Source: Lentibacillus daqui
Lineage (GTDB): Bacteria; Bacillota; Bacilli; Bacillales; Amphibacillaceae
Assembly: GCF_027186265.1 (NCBI RefSeq)
Contig: NZ_CP114176.1
Location: 3,038,001-3,102,000, forward strand
Direction of reading: 5' to 3'
DNA: 64,000 bases
Of this stretch, positions 35,710 through 45,253 are shown piece by piece. Position numbers and translations under genes: made by a program. The notes under the pieces were generated by a model that made no database searches, was not told the DNA's origin, and worked only from the letters and a program-made list of their open reading frames with translations. Position 1 is the stretch's first letter; each line of letters starts with the position of its first letter.

Positions 35710-36014
35710 TGGAATTCTACAATTTCTGTGAATTTTTTCAATCCTATTATCTAGGTAATCCTCCGGATAATAGTTTTATTTTTCATTTATGTTAACTAGA
35801 CTTTTAATATCAGGATATTTGGTTAAGTTTTATATTTTTATGACTGAAGGAATTGTGTTTAGCTAAATAGATATAAGTAGTCATCCATTCATAAAACTCC
35901 TCACTAAGTATCTAGTTTTTGTTTTATACTAAGTGAGGAACATATGATAGGATTATAATTTAATTTTAATCATGGGGAAAATGTTTATTTCCACTTTGTA
36001 ATGGGTGAATCTGT
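35710..36014. other. Intergenic stretch with one hairpin
   Basis: No gene is visible. An imperfect inverted repeat at 35898-35938 (CCTCACTTAGTAT on one arm, one mismatch) may be the terminator of the CBM6-FIMAH remnant to its right. The rest is AT-rich upstream sequence of the N-glycan operon. Confidence 0.5.
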
Positions 36015-36700
36015 TTAAGATTTAAGCTTATTATATACTTCCTCGGTAATCAACCCGCTTTCTTTGTGTTGATCGAGTAACAGTGTAAAGCTATTCATGT
36101 GTTTGACCACTTTTTCAGCCTTTTTCTGTTTTTCATAATGCCCCACCGCAGTCAGATGTATTTGTAAGAAACGATAGGTATCAGCAGATAACTCATCTCG
36201 GTGATATTCCAGTGTATCCAACATTAAGTTTATACTTATCTCCCCTTGTTCTTCATCGGGGGTAAAATGAAGTCAATCCACATCGACTATCCCGTTATCA
36301 CGAATACTCCAACTCGTATATCGCGGTTTTTTGAATGTAATATGAATCGTATGGATTCCGGTTAAAGGCTTTTTCAACTTTACTCGGTAATTTTTAAACA
36401 TGGGAGCTGGTTCTCCTTTTTCAACTGGCAAATCCATATCTGCAATTAAAGGTTCATCCTTCCCATCAAGCCGAACCTCGATAGACGTATCCTGAGCAAG
36501 AACAGCAGCACGGACTGTTAGCTGATTATTTTCTATATTACCGAAATCTACATTTGTAAAAGACATCCAATTGGCGAAATTCAAAACGTCATCCCACTTG
36601 GCATTTTTCATGCTCAGTTCCAGCGCAATAGGCTCGATTGATTTTCGTCCCAGATTACTTAACAGTCCCTGAACATAAATGTTGCCAGTTGTCTAGTTAA
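36015..36700 (-). pseudogene. C-terminal remnant of a secreted glycosidase: CBM6-like + FIMAH, internal stop
   Basis: One frame, interrupted by a single TGA at 36273-36275, encodes a carbohydrate-binding module of the CBM6 type (IEVRLDGKDEPLIADMDLPV, GIHTIHITFKK, GIVDVD-stop-LHFTP) and then a FIMAH domain (FLQIHLTAVGHYEKQKKAEK, ITEEVYNKL). The stop replaces the tryptophan expected in the CBM6 VDVDW motif, a TGG-to-TGA change. A further in-frame stop lies upstream near 36700, and no catalytic domain precedes the module. The lost enzyme was probably another extracellular glycan hydrolase of this island. Confidence 0.8.
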
Positions 36701-36725
36701 TCTTGGTTTAACCACTATTTAAAGC

Positions 36726-38237
36726 TTACTGTTCATTTTCTATCAATATTTCTTCATATAGTGGATCATACTCAAGACTAGCAGCATCTTTTTCAAAGTT
36801 ATCGCTCGATCCTAATAACACCTTGTTTACTTCATAAATCGACGTTGCATCATGAATCTTCTGTATTGTTTCATCCTTTTCGCCATCTAATTCTTGAACA
36901 CGATTCCAATGATGAACAGCTAATTCTTTAGATTCATCTAATGAATAACCCTTTACTTCTAATATAGCTGTCTTCGTCCATAAAAGATTAGTAGGTTTTA
37001 CATGATTTAAATCTTCTTCTTCATAAGTTCTACCATCCCTGTCTAGAGCGTACAGAAACATGCCATATAAATCATTTTCATAAACGTATTCTGCTATATT
37101 TTTAATATTGCTTTTTTCATAAGGCTCTTCAGCATCATACCAACGATTATTATAATCTTGTTCCTCGGGAAATGCTAAACCAGGCATAAAACGCCCTTTC
37201 GGGAAGACATCTTCATAATCTGCTATAGCGCTTTCAGTTCGTTCTGAATCCGATCCATATTGCTGGTAGCCTAAATATGTAAAACTATCAGCAATATTTT
37301 CAAAAGGATCTAAATTAGAACCGTTAGTATCATACACAAGGAGCGTGCCTTCCTCTCCTTTTGGACCGATGTATTTAGAAAGAGCTTTTATGATACCGTC
37401 GGAAATCTCCACTTCTTCTGTTGTAGGATAAAATTCCATATCAATATCCAAACCATCAAGATTATAAGCATAAACCTTCTCTTCGAGTATTTCTTGCGCA
37501 TACTTATCATATTCTTCTTCGGTCGGGGTTTCTCCTACATACTCAATTCCATCTACTAAATCCCGATAATCAATAGCTGTAGTTACTTTCATGCCTCTTT
37601 CATGTAGATTAGGCACATATGTGTCTTTTAATTCTTCAAAAAATGGGGCCGCTTGGTCTTCCTCTCCCTCTGGAACAAAGCTGAACACATTAACAATATC
37701 AACCCCATATGGAATATCGTCCATAGACATTTGATTCTCATCTGGTAAGTCTGTATTAACTCCTTGCATTGTTACGTCTCTCCAAGCTCGATAATAAACC
37801 ATGAGTTTTGGTTCTTCATTTTTTATTTTTGTTTCTTTTATCAATTTTGCTGTATTAGATTTAAGTTGTCTATATACCTTTTCTGAAATCTGTCCGTTTT
37901 CAATCTGATGTTTTAAAAGTTCATTAAATCCATCCAAATGTTTTATTACTTTTGTTAACTTATTATTATTTTCAAAGTGTTCCACCGCTGTTAAATGGAT
38001 TTTTAACTCATGAATAACATTCTCATTTGTAAGTTCCCCTGTCTCTTCAAAGTAGTCTATGTTTTCCTTTAGGTCATTTACTTTTGTGATAGGTTTGGTT
38101 ACCGAACTTAATTCTTTACCTGAAGCAAGAGCCTTTTGTGATACAAACAAGGCTAAACAAGCAAACAACACAATAACCAACATTACTATTAACCAATTTA
38201 TAATTGGTCTTCTCATGATTTTATTTTGGTCCTTCAT
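36726..38237 (-). CDS. GH18 EndoS-like endo-beta-N-acetylglucosaminidase with N-terminal anchor and FIMAH domain
   Basis: A 503-residue protein. Residues about 12-38 form a membrane segment or uncleaved signal (NWLIVMLVIVLFACLALFVS). A FIMAH module follows at about 65-132 (HELKIHLTAVEHFENNNKLT, ISEKVYRQL), then a GH18 barrel with LMVYYRAWRDVTMQGVNTD and the catalytic motif DGLDIDMEFYP (acid/base about E268). The pattern matches EndoS/EndoE-type enzymes that cut the chitobiose core of N-glycans, releasing the oligosaccharide the ABC system could import. FIMAH at the N-terminus is unusual. IS256 copy 2 sits immediately upstream. Without it the gene has AGAGGA before ATG; with it the ATG at 38237 has no binding site. 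An open frame running into the IS is not the native start. Confidence 0.8.
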   Translation of the reverse strand: MKDQNKIMRRPIINWLIVMLVIVLFACLALFVSQKALASGKELSSVTKPITKVNDLKENIDYFEETGELTNENVIHELKIHLTAVEHFENNNKLTKVIKHLDGFNELLKHQIENGQISEKVYRQLKSNTAKLIKETKIKNEEPKLMVYYRAWRDVTMQGVNTDLPDENQMSMDDIPYGVDIVNVFSFVPEGEEDQAAPFFEELKDTYVPNLHERGMKVTTAIDYRDLVDGIEYVGETPTEEEYDKYAQEILEEKVYAYNLDGLDIDMEFYPTTEEVEISDGIIKALSKYIGPKGEEGTLLVYDTNGSNLDPFENIADSFTYLGYQQYGSDSERTESAIADYEDVFPKGRFMPGLAFPEEQDYNNRWYDAEEPYEKSNIKNIAEYVYENDLYGMFLYALDRDGRTYEEEDLNHVKPTNLLWTKTAILEVKGYSLDESKELAVHHWNRVQELDGEKDETIQKIHDATSIYEVNKVLLGSSDNFEKDAASLEYDPLYEEILIENEQ

Positions 38238-38244
38238 AGATTTC

Positions 38245-39628
38245 GATGACGTAAAATAGTTTGTGTAAAATATTTGAGACGAAAAAAAGAGGTAGGGTAT
38301 CCTCAAAATTGGACAACAAATAAAGAGAGGAGAAACCCTACCATGTCTCAAAGTATAACGGATCATGACTTTATAAATCAACTGGATAACCTTGTACGTG
38401 ACTTTGTCAAAGAGCAGTTGGAGACCATCATGGAGGAAGAAAGAAAGCAGTTTTTCGAGGTAGAACACCCTGAATTGAAACAAGTGAAAAACGGTTATTA
38501 CAAACGGTCCCTTGATACCAAACACGGTCATATTGATGATCTCGCAGTACCTCGTGATCGCCATGGTGACTTTCAGACGGAATTATTTGATCCTTACCAA
38601 CGCCGTGATCAGTGGGTAGGTGAAACAGTGACGCGCATGTATCAGAAAGGCGTTAGTACGCGTGAAATTGGGGAAATGATTGAACATATGCTAGGATCTT
38701 CCTACTCCGCCACAACCGTCAGTAACATCACGGAAGCGACAGTTGAAAATATTGAGGCCTGGCAGCAACGCCCATTGAATAAACGCTACTCAGTCCTCTA
38801 TTTGGACGGAACCTATTTAAAGTTGCGCCGGGATGACGTTGCCAATGAGGTCGTCTACATCGTCATTGGAGTTAATGAGAATGGCTACCGCGAAATTCTC
38901 GGATTTTATGTAGGCGGTCAGGAAAGTTCCTTGGGCTGGAAAGAGATTTTGATAGATCTTTACGAGCGCGGGGCTGAAGAAGTGTTGCTTGGTGTGTTTG
39001 ACGGTCTTCCCGGGTTGGAAACAGCTATGAAAGAGGTGTACCCAAAAGCCGATGTCCAGCGATGCGTTGTTCATAAAATCCGCAATGCGTTAAATGCCGT
39101 GCGTAAAAAGGATCAGACAGCCATAGCAGAAGACTTAAAACCTATTTATCAGGCAAGTACCAAAGAAGAAGCCAGAAAGCAATTTAACGCATTTAAGCAG
39201 GTTTGGCAATCGAAGCATCCTAAAGTCGTGAAATCATGGGAAGAAGATCTAGAAGTGCTTCTGACTTTCCTGGATTACCCATCGTCTATCCAGCGCGTGA
39301 TATACACGTCGAACATCATCGAGCGGACGATGAAGGAAATCAAGAAGCGCACAAAAACCATGAACAGTTTACCAAGCGAAAGGGCGACAGAAAAAGTAGT
39401 GTACCTTCAAGTAACCGACTATAACCAAAGATGGGGAGAACGAAAATTAAGGGGATTCGCAAGCGCTTATCAGCAGCTACAGGACATGTTTGAAAAACGA
39501 TACGGGAAACCAAATAATATCTGATTTAATTTTCTGACACCTACCCTGGGTACCCAGGGTAGGTGTCAGAAAACAAATCCCAATTCCGAGGATACTCTAT
39601 TAATTTACACAAACTTATTGACAGTACC
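38245..39628 (+). mobile_element. IS256-family insertion sequence, copy 2, with 8-bp target duplication
   Basis: The 1384-bp element matches copy 1 (9951-11334) throughout and has the same ends. It is flanked by the direct repeat TAGATTTC at 38237-38244 and 39629-39636, so it is a simple insertion. It lies between the native ribosome binding site (now at about 39645) and the ATG of the GH18 gene. The element is on the opposite strand to that gene and its palindrome (39530-39573) would stop transcription coming from the original promoter. Confidence 0.95.
38343..39524 (+). CDS. IS256-family transposase (copy 2)
   Basis: Identical in protein sequence to the transposase at 10049-11230, with the same catalytic motifs and the same GAGAGGAG start signal. 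Both copies are intact, so either could drive further transposition. The identity points to recent spread or gene conversion. Confidence 0.93.
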   Translation: MSQSITDHDFINQLDNLVRDFVKEQLETIMEEERKQFFEVEHPELKQVKNGYYKRSLDTKHGHIDDLAVPRDRHGDFQTELFDPYQRRDQWVGETVTRMYQKGVSTREIGEMIEHMLGSSYSATTVSNITEATVENIEAWQQRPLNKRYSVLYLDGTYLKLRRDDVANEVVYIVIGVNENGYREILGFYVGGQESSLGWKEILIDLYERGAEEVLLGVFDGLPGLETAMKEVYPKADVQRCVVHKIRNALNAVRKKDQTAIAEDLKPIYQASTKEEARKQFNAFKQVWQSKHPKVVKSWEEDLEVLLTFLDYPSSIQRVIYTSNIIERTMKEIKKRTKTMNSLPSERATEKVVYLQVTDYNQRWGERKLRGFASAYQQLQDMFEKRYGKPNNI

Positions 39629-39717
39629 TAGATTTCACATCCTCTTTTTATTTTTATGCATCTGCTTGACCCATCATATTATTTACCGAAATGTAACACT
39701 ACAGCGTTAATTTGCTT

Positions 39718-40312
39718 TCACGCAATCCTACAACTTTCTCTCTTTAAAGAATGGGATTTGTGGGCTGTCGTGTTACGTCTTAAATGGTATTCGATTTTCC
39801 TTAATGCTTTCCGGATAGGGCCCTCATTGTCTACAAGTGATGCCACGACTAGCTTCAATGCCATTATCAAGGATAAAATGGGTCTTTTTTTATTTGTTAC
39901 AAGCAATCTGATATTCAAAAGAAATTCATAGGCAATAAACACCAAAATCGCATGACGATGCCAGGCCGGCCATGATCTGGCCTCGACATGATCCATTCCC
40001 AATTGCCCCTTCATCTCCTTGAAACTCTGCTCGATCGGCCAACACAAGATCGATGCCTGGCATAGTTCATCCCGGCTCGTACCTTCAGGGGCATTGCTAA
40101 CAGAATATCGGGTTTCACCATCTTCTCTTCGCTGAATAAACAGCCAACAAGCTTCGGTTTCGTATTCCCCGTTGTCCATTTGAAAGGCGCGGTAAACACG
40201 TATACATTTGATTTGGGCGTAAACAGGGCCCTTTGAACCTTTCCCAAGACGCATGGATTCCCATGGGATAAAAATACCACTTAAATCATAGAAATTTATC
40301 ATCACCTCCATC
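39718..40312 (-). pseudogene. IS701-type transposase, 5'-truncated
   Basis: A frame of about 190 residues resembles the C-terminal third of IS701-family DDE transposases. The catalytic glutamate region is visible in LCWPIEQSFKEMKGQLGMDH, followed by a conserved hydrophobic tail. The first two aspartates and the N-terminal domain are missing. The left boundary (about 40295-40312) abuts a scrap of a ROK gene, so the two were joined by deletion or by insertion followed by deletion. Confidence 0.75.
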
Positions 40313-40400
40313 AATTGGCCCGGGTGCTGTTACACCAATGCCAACAATTTTAGATGCTGCACATCTATATAATTGACCAACCTCCTTGTAATCCCTTTCA
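40300..40400 (-). pseudogene. Scrap of a second ROK-family gene
   Basis: The minus-strand frame reads SKIVGIGVTAPGPIDGGD, nearly the same as KIVGIGVSAPGPIDEGD in the repressor at 34300-35532. The nucleotide similarity covers about 100 bases and stops at the IS701 junction. Nothing upstream or downstream continues the gene. It is a relic of a paralogous repressor or kinase that once stood between the secreted-enzyme genes. Confidence 0.7.
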
Positions 40401-40677
40401 AATTTAACCCCCTTTTTTAAATTTCCTGTTTTGCTCATTACGGATAATCAACGTTCCTACCCATATTTTTATAGAAAACAAACTAATAATAATACCCCTA
40501 TGAGGAAAGAGTCTACTAATTAAATTGGTTTTAAAAAGTCGAAATTATTTTACCACAAATTAAAATATTTGTAAATAACAGATTAGTATCCACCAACCAA
40601 AGGTCTTTATGTTCAAATAGGTTATTAAGGCATGGTGAACACGCACTTTACATATCGTCGAAAAACCTTACACTTGT
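40401..40677. other. Noncoding gap after the ROK scrap
   Basis: AT-rich sequence with no open frame of note. It runs up to the terminator of the GH84 pseudogene at 40678. It may be the decayed remainder of the ROK gene's surroundings. Confidence 0.4.
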
Positions 40678-40712
40678 GAAAAGCGAACGGCAGTCGATGC
40701 TGTTCGCTTTTC
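40678..40712 (-). terminator. Terminator of the GH84 gene
   Basis: GAAAAGCGAAC and GTTCGCTTTTC form an 11-base stem around a short loop, about 36 bases past the GH84 stop. The stem ends in TTTTC on the minus strand. Confidence 0.75.
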
Positions 40713-40747
40713 ATATGGATAAAACATACTTTTTTCATACAACGATT

Positions 40748-43639
40748 CTATTGCCACTTTTCGATTAGAGCATCGGCATTCATCATTAGGTTATGATACA
40801 CTTCCTCAGAAATCACTGCGTTCTTCAACTGATATTCAAGCATTTGTTTAAAACTTTCCAAATGTTTGACAACTTTGTCCGCTAATTGTTTGTTTTCGTA
40901 ATGATTTATTGCAGTCAGGTGAAGGATTAAGGAATGAACACCTGCTTCATCAATGGCCCCCTCTTTGCCAAGCTGTTCTACTAACGCATTTAATTCTGCT
41001 GCATTTTCTACTAGTCGTGGATTCCCCGGTTCATATTTTGGCGGCAATTCCACGTCTCCTTCAAGCCCCATCACTTCAAATTCATAAATACGTGCTGCAT
41101 TATCATCGCCTTGTGTTGGTTTATCGACAATTAGTCGAACATAACGCCCTTTTATGACGGGAATCTGATCGTTTGTTACAGCACTTTTATTATCTGTTAC
41201 CTTTACTAAATCCTTAAAGTTTTTCCCATCCTTACTGATTTGGATACGATAAGCTAATGTATTCGAACTCGATGGCTCACCACCGGCTTCCGCATGTTTC
41301 ATCACAATTTCACTCACTACATTAGTGCCGCCTAAATCCACCGTTAACTTATGGGTACCAGAATCATTTGCGCACCATTTTGTCTGGGTACTTCCATCGA
41401 CTGCAAATTGTGATTTCTCCGTTTTGGCGCAATTACTAGAGGCAGTGATTTCTTTACCAAGGGCAAGGTTTGTCTTTTCGCTTTTTGCAAGATCCGTTAC
41501 TGTAATGTATTCCTGTCGAACAACTTTATCCTTTCCGAGGGGATTTTTGCCAACTAGTTTGACAGGATAAATCCCTTCCTTTTCGTAAACAACCTTTGGG
41601 TTTTGTGCTGTACTGTGCTCCACTTTTGCACCTTTAAAAGTCCATTCTATTTCCTCTGTGGTTAGTGAACTAGTATTCTTAAATTGTATTTTTTCAACGG
41701 GTGCAACCAACGTTTTTGAAACATCAAATGAAACTACTGGTAAAGGATCAAAATCCAGAGCTTCCTTAATAAATGCGAGAACCGTTTTTTCTGAAACTCT
41801 AGCGCCGCGATTCAGTGCAGGTAAATTGGATTTGAGTTTCTTTTTTAATTTTTTGTACGCATCATCCACTTGATTATTTTTGGCTAAAACCATATCTAAG
41901 GCAAGTTTACCGTTTTCCCCTAATAGTTTTAGCTTATCCAGGTTTTCTGAGGATTCTTCTAGTGTCTCAGCAGGCAATTTTTCTTTCAAGATATCTGCTG
42001 CTTCAACTATGTCAGCAAACTCTTCGTTTAACTGATTTATTTCTTTTGTCGCATCCTTTCTTTTAGATAATTTTTCCCAGAATTGATCCATCGTCTTACG
42101 GACATTCTCAGCATCTTCACGTCCAATACCTTTACCTGTCATACGCGATGAATGATTAGCAAAAGTTTTCATTTCCGGAGCAAGATCTCCAAAAAGAAGC
42201 TCAATGGAACGATTCCATGATCGATCGGAATCGTATTCCGATGTATTCCAGGAATAATCTGCTCCTGTTGCCAATGCAATTTTGGAAAGATTGGCATGCT
42301 CCATTGGATTCATTGTAAAAAAGTCAACTTTTCCTTCCAGCCTTTTATCAATATTAACAATTGGGCCAAGGGCAAGTTTTGATTTCAAGTAGTCTGATAC
42401 AGGATAGTTCCACCAAACGCCAATTCTATCACCATAAACCTTTTGCATAAATTCAACATTTTCTAAAGGGAGTTCTTCTGAAACAACAGCCTGTCCAGTC
42501 CACATTATCTTTATATCCTTATCAATCGTTTCAGAGAATCCCTTTGTATAGGCATTCAAATCACCAACCACACCCATGGCTTGCGTATTATACTTGGTCG
42601 GGACTGTGATAAGAGGTTTGATATCTTTTCTCTTTTTAATAAATTCATCATTAAAGCGGTTTAATAGTTCCGCTTGCTTAACACCATCTTTATTACTAAT
42701 ATCATCAAACAGAATAGCAAAACTGCGTACACCCATGTCATATAGTGATTCACTCTTTGCTAACAGGGCTTAAAAATCATCCTCTCCCCCTTGACCATTG
42801 AAACGAATATCGATACCTGGAGAAATCGCAAAGGTAAAATCAACTTTATTTTTCTTGGCTGTATAGATCAATTCCTTCATACGTTCCATTTCATTTTCCG
42901 GGTATGGTTCACGCCATTTTTCACGATGGTACGGATCATCTTTAGGAGCATAAATATATGTATTCATCTTATAATCTCCATAGAAATGAATCTGGTCTAA
43001 TCGATCATGATGACTCCATGGATCCCCATAGAATCCTTCAATAATGCCTCTGACACTCATGGATGGTTCATCAGTTATGAGCGAATTCTTAAATACTAAT
43101 GATCCATTATCTTTCTTAGCTAACTGCACAAGCGTTTTCACGGCATAAAAAGTACCATCTTTATCTTTTCCCTCAATGAAGATTATTCCTCCATGGCTTA
43201 TATCATTTGTCTCCGAGCGAATCGCTAGCATATAACCTTCACTCTTTAAGCTGGACAGTTCAGGAAGTTCAAGTAGCTTTTGCAATTTACCGACTCTTGG
43301 TGAAAGGTGATTATTTTCTCCCAAAGCTATAGTTGCGGAAGACTTGTTGAACAATTTATTGACGGCAATATCATTTTCTTTTAGAAATTCTTTCAATACT
43401 CGTAAGGCATCTTTATCAGCAGATTCTTCACCCAAAATATTTGAACGACTACTAACTTGTAATGTTCCCTTGTTACTTTCAACGTGGCTGGGTAAAGGGA
43501 TTAACCTATCACTTAGGCTATCATTTGAATTTGATTGTTCACTAGCATAGGTTATGGAGTTATGGAGGCAACACCTGCAGCCAACGTAATGGTGATTATT
43601 AACGTCAAGAAACAATAGGCTATTTGTTTTCGTATTTAT
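40748..43639 (-). pseudogene. Secreted GH84 beta-N-acetylglucosaminidase (NagH-like) with CBM32 and FIMAH, disrupted
   Basis: The chain includes a GH20b-like N-terminal domain and the GH84 domain (SVRGIIEGFYGDPWS, then FAILFDDI with the paired catalytic aspartates). A PKD/Ig-like segment, a CBM32 (NLALGKEITASSNCAKTEKS, YVRLIVDKP) and a C-terminal FIMAH domain (LILHLTAINHYENKQLADK) follow. An in-frame TAA at 42770-42772 replaces AAA just before ALLAKSESLYD, splitting the catalytic domain from FDDI. At the 5' end GGAGGT is followed by ATA (43639) where ATG is expected. The hydrophobic signal core (LIITITLAAGVASITP) lies in a different frame from both neighbours. So at least four lesions exist. 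The original enzyme would trim terminal GlcNAc from glycans or mucins outside the cell. Confidence 0.88.
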
Positions 43640-44188
43640 GACTTTTACCTCCTGGAATTAGTTGTGTTTCATTACATTCTTTGGTTGCATTAAGATTTTA
43701 AGAAGTACTACCTTTATAATCTCTTTATACCGGTGCCACCATTAACCGGCGCCCACAGCCTGTGATAAAAAACCAATCCAGTATTTCCTTCCCTTTATTA
43801 TGATTGCGCTTTCTAAAAGGATGTCACTATCTTCTTCGTTATCCTGCATACCTTTAAATCTTACCACTGCTTTAATTAGATAGAATCAGTCAAAGGAATT
43901 AAATTAACCTAAAAAATTGTCCAATCTGGAGACATCCATATTTTTAAAGATACACAACAAGCCTTTTTATATCATTGTATTATTATGAACGTATTAAACT
44001 GCTATCACATTTTAATAAACCCACCAAATCGGAAATTTCCCCCTTCACCATTGCTCTAATAACGGCTGAACATCCATTAAAAATTCAAAATCCAGCTCAT
44101 CAAAATAATAATTGGTCAACGTGAATCACCTCCATGTTCGTAATAACCAAAAAAATCGAACCGGACGTCCACTTTTTTCTGGAAAAAC
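43640..44188. other. Region between GH84 and cutC with two small open stretches
   Basis: No established gene. A minus-strand frame at 43742-43885 reads KAVVRFKGMQDNEEDSDILL and further protein-like sequence but has no start signal, so it may be a relic. A second at 44045-44119 starts TTG nine bases after GGAGGTG and codes 24 residues (TNYYFDELDFEFLMDVQPLL); a one-base shift would extend it by 22 more. Neither resembles a family I know. Confidence 0.35.
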
Positions 44189-44887
44189 CTATTCCTCATT
44201 ACATAATACATTACGAATCATTCGCACCGCCTTTTCATCCATTCCATTCTCAAAAGTCTGATCCACCCTTACAGCCTTGCCAAAATGGTATTGATCAGCA
44301 CCTACATCCCAATGAATTTCCTGTATATTTTCAGGAGACAACCCTGATCCAGGCATTATTTTTGGGCCATTTAATTTGTTTGCCATTTCTACCAGGTTTC
44401 GCAGATTCATTTTTCCTTCCAAACAATTGCTTTTCCCCCCTGATGTTAAAATTCGTTTGACGTTCTGATGATATTTCGCTAATGTTTGATAAGCTTCAAT
44501 TTGCGATGGAACCTCATCAAATGCCCGGTGAAATGTAATATCCACTTGCGGAAATGAAGAAATGACAGATTCCAGTATTGGTTCATTGATTGTCCTATCC
44601 TCATTCAATGCGCCAATGACAATCCCTGCTGCACCAGCATCCAGTGCCATATGTATATCTTCCCGGATAATTTCCAATTCACGATCGGTGTAAAAATAAT
44701 GGTAACTGTGCGGCCGAATCATCACCTGAACAGGTATGGAAACCATTTTTAACACTTGTTTGATTGTCCCGTAACTTGGCGTTAATCCACCCTCCTGAAT
44801 AGCCGATACCAACTCAATACGGCTTGCTCCAAATTTTTCTGCATCAATTGCCTCATTTCCATTCTGTGCTATCATCTCAATGATCAT
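44189..44887 (-). CDS. cutC: CutC-family protein
   Basis: A 232-residue TIM-barrel protein of the CutC family. The N-terminus MIIEMIAQNGNEAIDAEKFG, then RIELVSAIQEGGLTPSYG, VMIRPHSYHYFYTDRELE and KIMPGSGLSPENI are family hallmarks. CutC was linked to copper tolerance in E. coli, but that role is disputed, and in Firmicutes it often lies near glycosidase and amino-sugar genes. ATG at 44887 is preferred because the family N-terminus begins there; GGAGG is 12 bases upstream. It is on the same strand as, and upstream of, the GH84 gene, so it may belong to the N-glycan island. Confidence 0.87.
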   Translation of the reverse strand: MIIEMIAQNGNEAIDAEKFGASRIELVSAIQEGGLTPSYGTIKQVLKMVSIPVQVMIRPHSYHYFYTDRELEIIREDIHMALDAGAAGIVIGALNEDRTINEPILESVISSFPQVDITFHRAFDEVPSQIEAYQTLAKYHQNVKRILTSGGKSNCLEGKMNLRNLVEMANKLNGPKIMPGSGLSPENIQEIHWDVGADQYHFGKAVRVDQTFENGMDEKAVRMIRNVLCNEE

Positions 44888-45253
44888 GTTAAGCAGTAAC
44901 CTCCACAATGTATTGTTTTTGCCATTTGTTTAGATGATTTTCTTTTAACTTTTATATTAACAGGACATTGAAATTCAGTCTCTATTTTGTCCCTACGAAT
45001 AGGTACGTCGGCTCATAGTTAATAACTATAACTATAATCATGCCCTTTTTTGCGGGTCTTGCCTGAAACCTATTGTCAAAATGGCATTAAAAACTTTTCT
45101 TGTCCATATATGACATTTTTCCCCAAGTAAAGGCTGGTCAATTAATTTGCTGGAAATTCCATAAAAAAACGATACAACAACATGCGCGTCCATTGTCATA
45201 TCGCCTATTTTTAAATACTGAAGAACCTTGGTAATCTTTACTACACAATTCAT
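44888..45253. other. Intergenic region, no gene seen
   Basis: A 71-codon minus-strand frame at 45038-45253 directly follows the RNase H stop but has no binding site and no family resemblance. The stretch holds the cutC leader. Nothing else was recognised. Confidence 0.45.

Noticed and set aside
36726..38564. 612-codon frame including IS256 sequence as the GH18 start
   Set aside because: The first 109 residues are translated from the reverse strand of the IS. The native start is at 38237.
45038..45253. 71-codon ORF after RNase H
   Set aside because: No binding site and no family resemblance; probably chance continuation downstream of the stop.
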